Assembly: GCF_000218685.1 (NCBI RefSeq) | Contig: NW_006763311.1 | Span: forward strand, 25,941-45,185 | Reading direction: 5' to 3' | Length of the DNA stretch: 19,245 bases | Origin: Serpula lacrymans var. lacrymans S7.9 | Lineage: Eukaryota > Basidiomycota > Agaricomycetes > Boletales > Serpulaceae | Shown here: piece by piece, positions 17,880 to 19,245 of the stretch | Numbering within the stretch: position 1 is the first letter of the stretch | Layout of the letters: each line of letters begins with the position of its first letter | Notes under the pieces: model-generated | Database searches by the model: none | The model's input: the letters and a program-made list of their open reading frames with translations, nothing else | Told to the model about the DNA's origin: nothing | Made by a program: the position numbers and the translations under genes

Positions 17880-19245
17880 TCATTCAACTTCCATCCTTTT
17901 GGACCCAAACATAATATCGTCCAAAGAGATGGAAGAGTGATCGCACATTTCTCTAAATATGCTATTAGGTATGGAATATAGTGTGCTTGGCGTGTCGAAT
18001 TCCTGGTATAATAGCTCAGTAGAGAAAATGAGGAATAAGCGGAAACTGATACTCACAGCGATGCGGCCGCCATCAAGCACACATATTCTGTCGTATGATA
18101 TGATAGTACGTAGACGATCTGACAAAAAAAAACATGAGGATAGATTAATAACAGGCAAACGATAATACACACGAGCAATGCATAATATCGTCCTATCCTT
18201 GAATTCCGTCATAATAGTTTCTTGAATTTTGCGATCGGTTTCATAGTCAACAGACGCTGGTGAAGGTGGTGAAGGTTCAACGTCATGAGGGTATCAGGTA
18301 TTCGAGATAAGCATACCCGTTGCTTCGTCTAAAATGAGCACTTTCGTGTCATTCACCAAAGCCCGCGCTAACGAGACTAAGGATCGCTGCGAGACAAAGC
18401 CATGAGTCAATTGCTGGCCATTCAAACAATGAAATACAGCTCACTTGTCCAACCGAAAGATTGTTACCTTCCTCGTCGATGGGGCTGTCTAGGTTGAACC
18501 GAGCAACTGGTGCTTTTTCGTCCAATGTGTCTTCAGGCAGTGATTCCTTCGACGGTTCAACGAGATATGATCGCTTCAATGCATCCCAGAGCTTGGCATC
18601 GTCGTACAACTCGAAAGGATCTAGATTCGACCTCAGTGTACCGGAAACTATACAGATATTAAGTCACGAGAACACGCGTATACCAGAAAAATCTCACATA
18701 AGAACTACAAGGGACACGGCGCATCAGTCAATATACAAGGAGAATCAAATATGCAACAAACTCACAGCTTCCTGAGGAATGATAGAAAGCCCACTCCGTA
18801 ATTTCATCAGACCCACAGAAGATATATCAACACCGTCGATCGATATACAACCAGATTCTAGTTCCACGATGCGAAAAAGGGCCGTCATGATTGACGATTT
18901 GCCAGCACCCGTGCTGGTAAAGTATTAGCTAAAGGGTATGATGGATAGAGATATAAACATTTTACCGGCCAACAATCCCTATCTTCTCTCCAGGTTTTAT
19001 CGACATTGAAAGGCCCTTCAGAACCGGAGGAAGTTCAGGACGATACTTCAAAACAACATCCTTCATCTCTACTTGTCCTTCCGAAAGCCATGGAGTAGAT
19101 AAAGTGCATGCGTCAAGCTGATGGGGAGGCTCTTGCTCTGCTTGGTTAGCATAGTGTACGATACGCTCTACTGCATTCATATCGTTCTCTACTCTGCAGT
19201 TTGGCGAACATGATACTGAATGTCTAGAAATTTTCAGAAAGAGCA
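17880..19245 (-). CDS. ABCC (MRP/Yor1-like) transporter, C-terminal part with NBD2
   Basis: ATP-driven membrane exporter. Minus-strand exons, 5' to 3': up to 18966, 18913-18766, 18704-18698 (7 nt), 18647-18445, 18386-18317, 18256-18173, 18118-18057, 18002-17880 (TGA 17882-17880). All phases agree; the introns are 50-61 nt. The second nucleotide-binding domain is complete: linker [28 protein letters not shown], Walker A GRTGAGKSS, Q-loop IIPQEAFLFSGTLRSN, signature [15 protein letters not shown] (split by an intron after LSVGQ), Walker [11 protein letters not shown]-loop ASVD and H-loop CIAHRLRTI. As often in fungal ABCCs, the Walker B motif ends in a proper Glu. The transmembrane domains lie beyond the window. 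A likely one-base loss near 19191 breaks the frame just upstream of the linker. A pump beside P450s and a flavin monooxygenase would suit export of a metabolite or xenobiotic. Confidence 0.9.

Noticed and set aside
1..19245. CRISPR arrays, bacterial operons, ribosome binding sites
   Set aside because: No regularly spaced repeats were seen, and the genes are eukaryotic and intron-containing.

Overview
The window looks like an Agaricomycete (mushroom-forming basidiomycete) chromosome segment. Nearly every coding unit is cut by short GT-AG introns of about 44-70 nt, and the transposon families (Ty1/copia, KDZ) and the multi-exon P450 and ABCC-type genes are typical of that group. I spliced the genes by hand; in the main models all exon phases add up.

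Left third (1-8400), transposon-rich. A copia LTR retrotransposon enters from the left edge on the minus strand (Gag and the start of the protease, a long leader, a primer-binding site matching the anticodon arm of initiator tRNA-Met, and one 5' LTR). Its LTR ends about 45 bp from the C-terminal part of a plus-strand KDZ-type transposase. Two spliced plus-strand genes of unrecognised function follow: a Ser/Thr/Pro-rich protein of about 533 aa (3484-5187), and a six-exon gene (5304-6688) whose splice phases are perfect but which carries two in-frame stops. Together they may be what remains of one KDZ-type element and its cargo. Then come a small convergent minus-strand fragment, a short plus-strand fragment, a damaged tRNA-like gene with a Pol III-type terminator, and a 34-bp near-palindrome bracketed by an 8-bp direct repeat.

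Middle (8500-15500). A tandem duplication of about 3.1-3.2 kb, promoter included, carries two full-length 12-exon cytochrome P450 genes. Each encodes 520 aa with all P450 signatures. The 3' terminal exon is easily missed because the penultimate exon reads into a stop. The copies differ in most introns but are identical over about 410 bp spanning three introns, which suggests gene conversion.

Right (15800-19245). A decayed P450 remnant is followed by two fragments of a salicylate-hydroxylase-like FAD monooxygenase lying in opposite orientations, with the N-terminal/middle part on minus and the C-terminal part on plus. Last is the 3' half of an ABCC-type transporter gene on minus, with the complete second nucleotide-binding domain, a 7-nt microexon and a possible frameshift near the window edge. 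P450s, a flavin monooxygenase and an efflux pump side by side would fit a specialised-metabolism or detoxification locus that is partly decaying; that functional link is inference.
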